Assembly (NCBI GenBank): GCA_025200525.1
Contig: CM045763.1
Location: 66,103,018 to 66,167,017, forward strand
Source: Camellia lanceoleosa
Lineage: Eukaryota > Streptophyta > Magnoliopsida > Ericales > Theaceae
Direction: 5' to 3'
DNA: 64,000 bases
How positions within the stretch are numbered: position 1 is the stretch's first letter; the number at the start of each line of letters is the position of its first letter. The notes beneath the pieces were generated by a model. That model did no database searches. It saw nothing but the letters and a program-made list of their open reading frames with translations, and was not told where the DNA came from. The translations under genes were made by a program, and so were the position numbers. Shown piece by piece: positions 1-9,293 of this stretch.

Positions 1-173
1 GTATTAATACAGGGTGCTTAGATTTTAGAGAGGGGGTCATGGCATCATTAATATTCATATGTCTCACAATCAGAAATCTATAATATACAGAACCAAAACA
101 GAATTATTATTTATAGCAAGTTCAATACGAGAGTCAACAATCAACACATCCGCTCATCGCTATAAGGCCTTGG

Positions 174-305
174 TAAAAAAAGGTCAACTCAATGCATGAG
201 GCTCCACTAAAGTGGAGACTGGGGATGGATGTATGCAGCCCTACCCCCAGGCAAGCCTAACCAATATGAAACAGTAACTCGATTCAAGTTCAAGGTACCA
301 AAAGA
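174..305 (-). mobile_element. Au-like SINE, 3' portion
   Basis: Read on the minus strand, 262 down to 174 carries the typical Au-SINE body: a GGGTAGGGCTGCATACATCC block, then CCCCAGTCTCCAC, a GTGGAGCCTCATGCATTG block and a terminal T-run. The 5' part toward 305 is diverged; a weak box-B-like stretch (TTGAATCGAG) is the only hint of the tRNA-derived head. SINEs are non-coding, Pol III-derived, and mobilised by LINE enzymes. No target duplication was recognised, so the limits are approximate. The family is assigned by recall of the consensus, not by alignment. Confidence 0.55.
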
Positions 306-334
306 ACAAAAGGAAGGCTATATACAATGAGGGT

Positions 335-389
<55 letters not shown>
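335..389. repeat. (GT)n(GA)n compound microsatellite
   Basis: About 12 GT dinucleotides run directly into about 16 GA dinucleotides without interruption. It lies in the presumed first intron of the MBD-like gene and is likely length-polymorphic. Confidence 0.95.
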
Positions 390-392
<3 letters not shown>

Positions 393-1553
393 AAGGATTG
401 ACTAAAACATGGGTACGGCTTCACATAGAGCTGAGTGGAGAAGATAAATCCATGTAATTGATCTCAAGTGAACATTATTAAGCCTAGTTGAGTTCAGTTA
501 AGGATTTGGTAATTCAAACAATGAATCCATAAATCAGATGCTACTCACCAACCCCCAGAGTACAAAAAAAAACTATAAAGAAGGTGTCCCTTCTCCATGT
601 TTTGAAGGAAATGCACACAAAACTTAGTCACATATGATATTATACATAAACCCATACTACCCATGACTCTTACCACTAACTCAATTTAGTAATCAAATAA
701 ATACATATATAATATTTATTTATTTATAAAATATTATATGTAACAAAATACTAATAGTCCAACATCCGTACATGTCACACTGATTATAAAATGCACACAC
801 AAATACAGGGATAAGAAACTATTTTCACTAAGGAGTAAACAAGCAAAAAAGAAGAGCAGGACAATGAAGTCTCCAGAATAGACTAATAGAATCGAACATC
901 AAGAATAGTAAGAATTTTAGAGAGAAAATTCCCAATTAAGGATACAAGAGCAAAGCTTTGAGTAATGCAATAAAAAATATCAAAAACTAGTTATGGAGCA
1001 GCTAACCACCTAAACAAAACTAGCTCAACCACCAACTACCATACTAACACAACAACTAGTCACGTCAAACACAGGTTGAAACAAATACACCTGCACACAC
1101 ACTAACTCACCACAAAAAAGGAGCATAAATACAAACAGACAATAATTCTGAATGTTTTATGATCACAATTTCAAAAACCAGGTTTTGATGATTAGGGGAA
1201 TTCTGAGAATGAACTATCTTCATATAAATTAACTCATGTTTCAACCTTTAAGACAACACAACTTGAATGGAAAGGCCTTTATTCAGCAAAAGCATCCCAA
1301 GCCTTTTACAAATCTTCTAACTTCTGGAAACTATTTTCAAGTGATGACTCCTTGAGAGAAAATGAGCAGAAAGGTGCTATTTTCAGAACATAGTAAAATC
1401 TTTATTCAACCCATTCTAACTTTTTCCTAGTCTTTATGCAATATTTCATTCTTCGTTAACTGAATGAAAGCAGATTCTAATGATGATTAAGAACTCGCCT
1501 TACATATGAAATTTCAACTGACAACTTGTAAATGAACTTCTTTCACTAGTAAC
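390..1553. other. AT-rich non-coding stretch
   Basis: I see no convincing coding region, RNA gene or mobile element here. A diverged relative of the tandem unit described at 1554-2200 appears near 1273-1350 (cagca, then a CTTCTGG block and an AAGTGATGACTC block), suggesting an older and larger tandem array. The stretch probably belongs to the long first intron of the minus-strand MBD-like gene. Confidence 0.5.
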
Positions 1554-2205
1554 AGCACCCTTGATCTTTCACAAATCCTCATACTTCTGGAGACAGTTCC
1601 CAAGTGATGTCTAATTGAACGGCGCCGGAAGGCTTGGGTTCTTGCTTCCCATTGTTTGCTTTGGCTGGTATGGTTAGAATAGAATAGGCGTGTGTTTCGG
1701 GATGAGTGTCATTCTGTTTCTTGGATAGAGAATAGGTTGTTGATGGTGTTATATAGTTGGGTAACGGGTATAGTCAACCCCAATGTTTTGGGTTTTGTAG
1801 ATTTTGTGGAGGATTTAATTAGTTAGTTTTGTTTGGCCCTGTGGTGGGTTGCATTTTTGTATTCTTTGCATTGCCTTGGTGCTTTCTTATAAAGTTTGAT
1901 TATTTATCAAAAAAAAAAGTGTATTAGCAAAAAGAAACCCATTTCTAAACTTCATAAAATTTCAGCTCATTTGGAGCTTCGTTCGCCTCAAGTGTGAAGA
2001 ATTTTCCATTATTCTTTAACACAATCAGCACCCTTGATCTTTCACAAATCCTCATACTTCTGGAGACAGTTTTTAAGGGCTGTCTAGTTGAAGTGTATTA
2101 GCAAAAAGAAACGTACTTAAAAACTTCATAAAATTTCAGCTCATTTGGAGTGTCATTCTCCTCACTTGTAAGGAATTTTCCATTATTCTTTAACACAACC
2201 AGTAC
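1554..2205. repeat. Tandem duplication of a ~173-bp unit, first copy interrupted
   Basis: Copy 1 is 1554-1619 plus 1919-2025; copy 2 begins at 2026 with the same words (CAGCACCCTTGATCTTTCAC, later TCATACTTCTGGAGACAGTT). Both copies then share GTGTATTAGCAAAAAGAAAC and AAATTTCAGCTCATTTGGAG. Copy 2 runs uninterrupted where copy 1 is split by the LINE fragment, so it shows the empty site. A third, more diverged start (CAGTACCTT) follows at about 2200. Confidence 0.85.
1620..1918 (+). mobile_element. 5'-truncated LINE (non-LTR retrotransposon) with poly(A)
   Basis: One plus-strand frame reads as the C-terminal end of a plant L1-type ORF2: a tryptophan-rich stretch with WLVWLE, then NRRVFRDECHS, SWIENRLL and SWVTG, ending at a TAG. 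A short 3' UTR with the common plant LINE ending GTTTGATTATTTATC follows, then a 10-base A-run. One in-frame stop (TAG after WLVWLE) shows decay. Only about 200 bp of coding sequence remain of a usual 5-6 kb element. The flanks show no clear target-site duplication, although the undisturbed duplicate at 2092 shows where it entered. Confidence 0.8.
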
Positions 2206-2571
2206 CTTAAACTTTCAATCAAAATTGTGTTCACCTCAAAAGTGATAAATGCCAAACCCAGATGACTTGAGGACAAATGAAACACAAGTGAACTAGCAAA
2301 TTAGGATTTTGATCTCCAATTTCATTTAAATGATTACAAAAAAGTACAGAATCTGAAGCCTACAGATATAGCATAAATTATGCCAATTTGCAGAACTTGT
2401 AAACAAACTACACCATATGAAAGGCAGCACCTAGCATCAAAATACTAGATCATGTTATACACCTCTGTGATATATTTTTGGGCATGATTTGATCATGCAG
2501 ATGCGATTCAAGTTAGCCCTGATTCTCAACTAAATTCCCAGTTATTTTAGGTAGGCTACTGTGTGTATCTT

Positions 2572-3000
2572 TCACTCCATCCTCGCCACAATTTCAATTA
2601 AACATGATGCTCCTGTGCGTCTTTCTAGCTCTTCGCTCACTGTAGCAACAACCTCGTTGTGGACCACATCACTCTCCCTACTTGGTGTAGTTATTGGTCC
2701 TCATTGCACATGAATAAACATATCAATCTGGATTTCTCTCCTTTTATCTTTTTAATAGTGCAACTTCCAATTCCCACAGATATGTTCATTTCAAATTTAT
2801 CCTTTCATGTCTTGGCACAAATCCATCTCTCCCATTAGCATTTTGTTAAACACTAATGACCAAGTTGTTTCTTCATGCTCAAAACCCCTAATCTTTGCAA
2901 AGGAGCCAAAATTTATCACATGAATCATAGCAGCTAATATGGTAAAAAAGTTTTTCAGTCAATCATCAAACTTATTTTGAAATTTGTAGCAATGACTCTC
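2572..3000 (-). pseudogene. Unrecognised coding-like relic
   Basis: On the minus strand, frames between about 3000 and 2572 look protein-like but contain stops: an upstream patch with FTILAAMIHVINFGSFAK and ETTWSLVFNKMLMGEM, then VVHNEVVATVSEELERRTG and SCLIEIVARME, then TGA. Composition (Glu, Val, Arg, hydrophobic alternation) is unlike the AT-rich surroundings. I do not recognise the family. It may be a retro-copied or transposon-captured gene piece, or chance. It lies inside the presumed first intron of the MBD-like gene. Confidence 0.25.
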
Positions 3001-4501
3001 TTCAAAAGATTATAAGCAAATTGCATATTTTCCTGCCAATGTCTATGATTTTTCCATAAAGAATGTGTTAAAAGACTCAATTTTCTCTAGTCATGTTAGA
3101 GCATCAATACAAAAGTTAGATAACTGTAGGCAAACAGTGAAATTGAAATGATTAACTCTGAAATCTCCTAGGCCATATAAGCCAATTCAAGTGGGAAACT
3201 GAGCAAATTTTCTTCTTGTTCGATCATAGATGTATCTTCCGGTTGGAGATAAATGATCTTGTTTTGAGGGAAACATTGGCAAGCTAATAAAATGTCCCAA
3301 AGCCTACTGTGAATTTGTCAGCATAAGAAAAAATTTATGTCTTCATCAAATGCTCTACACCAGCTAGTACATAAATTTCAAAGGACTTCATTTGATGCCA
3401 CTATTCTTAGTGCCTTTTATAGCTAATTACCACCATCAGTTGGAGATGTGGGTATCAAGTCTTTGTGGTCAACATGCATGCTTTTAGCTCTTTCAAATAC
3501 TTTGGACGCTTACAAAAACTTCCATTTGCACATTCTTCCTATAGCCAGTCTCTTAACTGTGCTTTATTCGTCTTTCAAACAAACCCATAAAAAAATCAGC
3601 TCACACCTTTGTTGAAGCCCAATTACCCTAAGAATGCAAAATCCAAAGACCACACTTTTGATGGCTAGAGGCTTATTCTATTCCTTGCTAAAGTTAGGAA
3701 TGGTAGCCTTAGGATAATGCTGTCTTAGTTTCTAAACTTCCTTCAAGGCGTTTGGACAGTGTAATGATGATAGTTCATTCCACAATAAGATTGAACCATG
3801 AAGGTACCCATTGATTATTAGTCCATGACATATCAATCAGCAACCCACATTTCCAAAATCACTTCATAAAAGAGAAACAAATAATCGCGCAAATTTCCAT
3901 TCTCGTATAATCGAAGGGATAGTCATTCTACATCTTTCCAACTAAATCCTACTTTCCAAACAGTAATCCCTTCAATATCAAACAAAAAGGGGCATAGAAA
4001 CACCAGATAATTGCAGCTCCATTCCTAGGACCAATTACAGCAGTTAGTTCTTCGTTCCCTTAACAACCCGAAAACAGAATAAGAAAATTTGAGAATTACA
4101 GCAGAGATACAGAGAGAGAAAGACAGCGAATCCTAATTTGTGGAACCCTTTCAGAAAACCCTAAAAAGAAAACCAGCATGGTTCAAATTCTTTTTTTTTT
4201 TTTTTTTTTTCTAAGTATGATAAAGAAGCAAACGGAAAGCCTAGGCAGCCCGAGAAAATTCAAAACAGAGAAACCTCAAACAAGTTGCACAAATTCATAA
4301 TAACACTATGCCAACGAACCCTAGCTTCAAAACCATCACCAGTGAATCAAATTCAACAACAGAACCACACAATTCCACAAAATTCACCCCCAAATAAACC
4401 CAATTTTGACCCAAATACACAAAATTCAAAGCACAAAAACAACATAACTTCAAAGAAATGAAAGTGAAAGAGTATATATACAAATATATAGATATAGATA
4501 G
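3001..4501. other. Presumed intron 1 sequence of the MBD-like gene
   Basis: No exon matching an MBD domain was found on the minus strand. The stretch has a T-run at 4191-4210 (poly(A) on the minus strand) and a pyrimidine-rich, intron-like texture when read on the minus strand. If the gene is intact, its remaining exons lie left of position 1 or were missed. Nothing else is supportable here. Confidence 0.4.
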
Positions 4502-4552
4502 ATATATATATAGAGAGAGAGAGAGAGTTGAAGAGAGAGAGAGAGAGAGAGA
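4502..4552. repeat. (TA)n/(GA)n microsatellite at the start of intron 1
   Basis: TATATATAGAGAGAGAGAG followed by a second GA run, ending two bases from the presumed 5' splice site of the MBD-like gene. On the transcribed (minus) strand this is a CT-rich tract immediately downstream of the donor. Confidence 0.9.
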
Positions 4553-4555
4553 AAC

Positions 4556-4645
4556 CTTTTTGTTCCAGCCAGGAGGAGCAGGGAGTTCAAAGGAGAAGAG
4601 TTCGTCGCCGGCAAGGGTTTGGGCATCGTCGACTGATGTCGCCAT
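4556..4645 (-). CDS. Methyl-CpG-binding-domain protein (MBD10/MBD11-like), first coding exon
   Basis: Thirty codons from ATG at 4645, in a good plant context (AAAAATGGC), reach Lys-30 and then a GT donor at 4555-4554 (AAAAAG|GTTTCT), giving a phase-0 intron. The peptide is acidic at first and ends ELPAPPGWNKK, the signature start of plant MBD10/MBD11-type proteins, in which the exon ends just before the MBD fold. These nuclear proteins are thought to bind methylated or other chromatin DNA. Translation past the donor gives only Ser/Leu from the CT microsatellite, so the longer open frame is not real. The MBD itself is not in this window as far as I can see; the intron must be at least about 4.5 kb or the gene is broken. 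The assignment rests on one short exon. Confidence 0.65.
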
Positions 4646-4790
4646 TTTTCTCACCTACCAAATCCAAACGCCAAACAATCACAACCTGAAATAACAGAAA
4701 CCCATATATGTCTCTCTCTCTCTCCTCTCTCCTCACTCTAGATTATTCTCTCTCTCAATTTTTCTGCTGTTGTTCGTGTTGAAATAAATT
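4646..4790 (-). promoter_or_regulatory. 5' leader and promoter-proximal region of the MBD-like gene
   Basis: On the minus strand this is GA-rich (GAGAGAGA blocks at 4715-4757 in complement), typical of plant 5' leaders with GAGA-type elements. A TTTCAG followed by GTTGTG could mark a leader intron acceptor. No unambiguous TATA box is seen; the AT-rich run beyond 4790 could serve. Confidence 0.4.
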
Positions 4791-6054
4791 TTTAACGGAA
4801 CGAGAAAATTTTATTTTATTTTTTATTAAAAAAAATAATTTTTTGTTAAAATGTCTCCGTCATCTATAGGACACATTGTCTTAAATTTAAATTTATATAT
4901 TTTAAATAATTTTCAAATTAATTTGATTTTTTTTTTTTTTGAGTTTTATAATTTGTGTTTTAAGTAGAAATTTTGGAAAAATTTTAGTTATTGGTGAAAT
5001 CTTTTATTGAAAAAATTGACTGCAAAAAATAAAAAAATAAACCTTATAGGATGAAAGAATAATATAAAATTTTACAAATTATTTTGCAAAGGACGGGAGA
5101 TATTGAAAGGATATGGTTATTTATTTACAACAAGTCTTGGAACCTGAATTTACCATCTTAGATTTGGGTCAAGAATAAGGTGTGTGGTGGAGATTGAAAA
5201 TGTGTATTGTGGGGTCTATGTATAGAATGAATTTGAATCACACATTGATGTTTCTAAGTAATTTTTGAATAATTTTTTTTGAGTTTGTAGTATTACTCAT
5301 TTATTTATGGGACATATAATCTCCTAAGAATTAAATTTGTCGGATAAATAATAATCTCCAACCAGTATCATTGCATAAAATTAGGAGTTCTTAGATATGT
5401 GAATTGATTTACGGATTTATGGAGAAGAAAAGGAAGATGAAGCAAAAAGTGATTTGTCATTAAAATAGGAGTTTATTATTATTATTATTATTTACAAATC
5501 CCCTCTACTTTTTTTTTTTTTTTTTTTTTTTCATTTTACAAATCTAAATTTCGAATATAGCCTTAGAGAATTCTTCCCTCTCTCTTAACAATTTCAATCA
5601 TTTTTATGATTTTTTTTTTCTTTGTACTTGCATACATATTGGAATTATGATATTCACTTACAAATATAATAAGGGTTTGATTTCTCTTCAGTATGTGATC
5701 AGATTGGAGGGGATTATCAAACTTGTGGAGATTTATCATGAGTTTCGTTTCGATAATCTGAATTATTGATCGGATATTGATAGTTATGTGATCAAATCAA
5801 TTTTGTATATAAAAAAAAAGATGAAAAAATAAATAATTGATAGAAATTTGATCCGATGAAATAGCTATCGATATCTAATCAACGTAATTTTTTTACAGAC
5901 ATATAGCACTCGACAAGTTTTACATATTGAACGGTTTAAATTATTGAAATGAGACCCGTGGTAGACCTCCATGGACCCAACAGCACCTTCCAGCCCGATC
6001 ACAGACTGGAGAGAAGCTAATCCCACATAATAAAGGCCCTCAATTTTTCCCTCT
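4791..6054. other. AT-rich intergenic DNA
   Basis: No coding signal. It contains an (ATT)n run near 5470-5491 and a T-run at 5511-5531. Nothing else is supportable. Confidence 0.6.
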
Positions 6055-6316
6055 TAGCCTTCGTTTGGCAACTTTGGTTGGGTTGGGTTGGGTTGAGTTT
6101 GAGGCTATTTTAGTTACAAAAAGAAAAAATCGACTTTTTAGCCTAATAAGATAAAATGTTACGTCCAACCCATAATCATTACATTATTTCTCTTACAAAA
6201 AATTAAAAAAAAAAATCAAAAAGTCAATCTCAAACGAGCTTTTTTAACAACATGCTAAAATAATCAAAAAAATTAAAAAGTCAAAAAATCAACCTACTTT
6301 CCAAATGAACTCTTAA
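6055..6316. repeat. Possible degenerate MITE
   Basis: The left edge TTCGTTTGG and the right edge CCAAATGAA form an imperfect inverted repeat of the kind seen in plant hAT-type MITEs; the interior is AT-rich with a short GGGTT repeat. An alternative inner edge (AACGAGC near 6234) is equally possible. No clear target duplication. Confidence 0.3.
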
Positions 6317-6320
6317 ATTA

Positions 6321-6323
<3 letters not shown>

Positions 6324-6353
<30 letters not shown>
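6324..6353. repeat. (CT)n microsatellite
   Basis: Fifteen consecutive CT units in non-coding DNA. Confidence 0.95.
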
Positions 6354-6356
<3 letters not shown>

Positions 6357-6787
6357 TTTACAATTGTTTTAAGAATTATACCAAATTATGCATTTAATTA
6401 TGATAAAAGAAATTTTATTAAATTATAAATATACAACAAACTCGACAAATATAATAAAAATCCCAAACAAATACAAAATCAATAGTTACAAACATACAAC
6501 AAACCCAACAAGCACAAGAAAAATCTTAAAGACTCGCATTTAATTTAGGAGAGTTAAAAAACTCATACTATTCAAGATTTTGGTTTGATGGATGAAATAT
6601 TTTATTATTAAGTGTGATATTTGAGTTTAAATTTAATTTTTAAGAGAAAAAATAAAAAAATAAAATAGAGAATAGTTGAGAAAGAAGGACCAAGTCTAAC
6701 CCAATTGATTGTAAGGCCTGCGACGGTGCCGTTGGAGGTCCCCACTCACCATCAAACCACTGCCACTTCATTCAAAAATTTCTTTTT

Positions 6788-6795
6788 TGGATGAT

Positions 6796-6828
<33 letters not shown>

Positions 6829-6846
6829 CAGATGGTGGATGATAGT
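6788..6846 (-). mobile_element. Extremely 5'-truncated poly(A) retroposon
   Basis: A 31-base T-run (6798-6828) plus a few bases (CAGATGG) is flanked by an 11-bp direct repeat TGGATGATAGT at 6788-6798 and 6836-6846. On the minus strand this reads as a handful of element bases followed by poly(A), bounded by target-site duplications: the expected product of LINE-driven retrotransposition that stopped almost at once. Confidence 0.6.
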
Positions 6847-7501
6847 ATCTTTATTTATTAAAAAAGTGATATTTTATATAAAATTTAAGAACAAAATGGT
6901 GAGGCTGTGAGGGTTTGTTCTAAGTCAATTTTGTAATTCAAACCCTTATTGTAGAGTTTATCGAACATATTATTCATAAAAAATTTTAAGTTAATTGGAC
7001 ATTCATAATTCCATGATTATTTCTTAATTTTTCTTTTAAAAAAACAATTAAAATCATGCTAAGCGTTTATTTTATTAAAAATAAATTTGATCTTGTTACC
7101 TGATTAATCTATTTTTTATTTATTTATAAATGATCTACTCAACTATAATACAAATGATTCGAATTATTAAAATAGACTCAGGACAAGCCCTAAAGACTTT
7201 CAAACAGATTTATAGGTAGAACTGCAATCCTATACATTCATATCACAATGATAATTTTATAATTATAAACTATAATGATAAATATTTTAGCTTAATAAAT
7301 AGATATAATGAGGCACACTATTTCATATAAAATTTGCATGTACAAATTTCGTTTGGTGTAACATTACCCTTAAAAAAAATAAAAATAAATAAATAAATAA
7401 CAGAATTACCCTTATTTATTAGTTTTTGACTTTTCCACTACTATTACGAATAAATGCTATAATATTATAACCAAAAAACAAAACAAAACAAAAAATATTA
7501 T
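6847..7501. other. AT-rich intergenic DNA
   Basis: No coding signal or recognised element; short A-rich simple repeats near 7370-7400 and 7473-7492. Confidence 0.6.
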
Positions 7502-7938
7502 CAGTTTGCTTGTTTTCATTTTTTAGAAAACACTTTTTAAAAAATTCTATATTCTTATTTTTTGTATTTTTTTGTTTTTACTGAATTGTTTTAATATTTT
7601 AAGTAATTTTTTTACTTTTTAGACATACCTAACATAAATACACCTAAAAAATAAAAAAATTTGTAAAAAAAATCTTTTAAAAATTAATTAAATACCAAAA
7701 ATACAAAAAAAATACAAGAATTCAGTACATTTTTTATATTTTTATGTATTTATTAATTTTTTAAAATATTTTTTCACAAATTTTTTACTTTTAGATACAT
7801 CTAACTAAGGTGCATCTAAAAAAGTAAAAAAAAATATTTAAAATTTAAAAAATATTCACTAAAAACAAAAAGAATACGAAAATAAAAAAACTCAATTTTC
7901 AAAAAACTTAATCCAGAAAACTCAAACCAAACACACTG
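7502..7938. repeat. Fold-back MITE-like element with nested inverted repeats
   Basis: The termini resemble each other in inverse orientation (CAGTTTGCTTGTTTTC at the left; the complement of the right end reads CAGTGTGTTTGGTTTGAG). Inside, T-rich arms around 7545-7640 pair with A-rich arms around 7795-7905, and an inner pair (7645-7715 with 7725-7795) is also inverted. The key shared word is TTTTACTTTTTAGA and its complement (TCTAAAAAAGTAAAA at 7815). The interior has no coding capacity. Low complexity makes the exact limits uncertain. Confidence 0.5.
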
Positions 7939-8100
7939 ATTGACGCTTTAATATGACAACAAACAAATACAAATATAAATACAAATACATTTCAATTTAT
8001 TTCAAAACATAATAAACCAAATAAATGAAAATACTTTATTTAGAATTATATAATCACTATAATATATGTGAAATTCGTAAAATGATTAATCAGGAATTTT

Positions 8101-9049
8101 AGCATCCCCAATATCAGCAATTTGGGAAATGGTATTTCAAAAGATATACCAAAAATCAGCAACAATTTTATAAACGTCAGTATTATTTCCATCTTGAAGT
8201 TCATCAAAAAAATTTCCTTTTACTGAATGGTTCTATGAATTTGTTACTGTAATGGAAATTCTTCCAGAATCTGAAATCAATACTTTAGATAATTTTTATA
8301 AAACATGGACTACTATTAGGCCATGTTTGTTTGGGCGGACTGGATTAGCATTCCCATGACTAATAGTCCTAGGACTACGAATCCGTTGGATTATGTATCT
8401 TATCTTAACTAATAGTCAAGTTTAAAATAATTAGTCCGTACTTCAATTGTTTAACCAAATATCGGATTAACAATTTTATTAGACTATTAGTCCAATCCCA
8501 AGCTCATTCCACCCAAACAAACATGACCTTAAGGGAAAAACCTTTTCATCCCTTTACCCTCTTATTGCCGTAGAATTAGTATCAAATAATAATACCAATT
8601 CCGAACCTCTTGCTATTTCCGCATATGTCAAACCTACTATTAGTGATGACAAATTAGGTCAATATTGCAAGGTTAAAGACCTTAATTCTATCATTAAACA
8701 AAATAATTATACCAATCTTCATTTTCAAACGATTGGTTCTCAGTTAACTTGTATTGAAGAATCTGTTGAGCATGTTCTTAGTAACAAAAGTGTATAACCG
8801 CATGTTACTCAATCTTCTTCCATTCAACATGTTAATCTCAAACCTCCCTGTAGCTCTTTGTAATTTTAAATTATCTTCATCTTCTAAAAATGATGAATTT
8901 GTTAATATTTTGCTTAGCAAAATGAAAAATATGAATATTGATGGATCTCTCTCTCTTAATGTTTTAAGTTCAAAAGAAGCTACTCATGCCGAAGTTGATC
9001 TTTCTCATATTCTACAACTTTAGAAAAACTTTCAAAACCAGCAAGATTC
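8101..9049 (+). pseudogene. Pararetrovirus-like (Caulimoviridae-type) polyprotein fragment
   Basis: Plus-strand frames before and after the MITE join into one protein-like stretch rich in Asn, Lys and Ser. It resembles the region upstream of the protease/RT in endogenous plant pararetroviruses: an aromatic- and basic-rich patch, then a KPT-SDDKLGQYCKV-type segment, then a segment with a short coiled-coil character. It is broken by frameshifts near 8215 and 8800 and by stops, and no protease, RT or movement motif is present here, so it cannot be functional. It ends where the copia LTR begins at 9050, so the copia appears to have landed in it. The family call is from recall of such sequences; a gag-like region of another retroelement is the alternative. 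Confidence 0.4.
8319..8528. mobile_element. Tourist-like (PIF/Harbinger) MITE
   Basis: A 210-bp element with 17-bp terminal inverted repeats (left GGCCATGTTTGTTTGGG; right end CCCAAACAAACATGACC, one mismatch). It is flanked by a TTA target duplication at 8316-8318 and 8529-8531, the hallmark of PIF/Harbinger insertions. Subterminal ACTAATAGTCC and GGACTATTAGT-type words are also inverted. It has no coding capacity and depends on a transposase supplied elsewhere. Removing it brings the two halves of the surrounding pararetrovirus-like frame together without a shift. Confidence 0.85.
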
Positions 9050-9077
9050 TGTTATGAAAATATATATATATATATAC

Positions 9078-9114
<37 letters not shown>

Positions 9115-9281
9115 ATAACTTTGTATATTTCAATGAATAAATAATGAGAGAATACAAGACTCATTTATATAGGAGAAGGAGAAGCTAATATGGTGATGTA
9201 AAATATAGTAAGTAATGCATAATATGGTAACATGGTAAAACATAATATGATATGGTGCACAATATGGCAATATAGCTAACA
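9050..9281 (-). repeat. 3' LTR of the copia element
   Basis: Minus strand: starts TGTTAGC at 9281 and ends CATAACA at 9050, the TG...CA ends of a 232-bp LTR. It holds a TATA box (TATATAAATGAG, near 9160) and a TA/GA microsatellite (9061-9111). The polypurine tract TTGAGGGGAGG abuts it at 9282-9293. Confidence 0.85.
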
Positions 9282-9293
9282 CCTCCCCTCAAG

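Noticed and set aside
4295..4555. Extension of the MBD-like exon as a longer 110-residue-plus protein
   Set aside because: Beyond the GT donor the frame encodes only Ser/Leu/Tyr repeats from the CT/TA microsatellite and then Phe/Leu-rich AT DNA; read-through of an intron.
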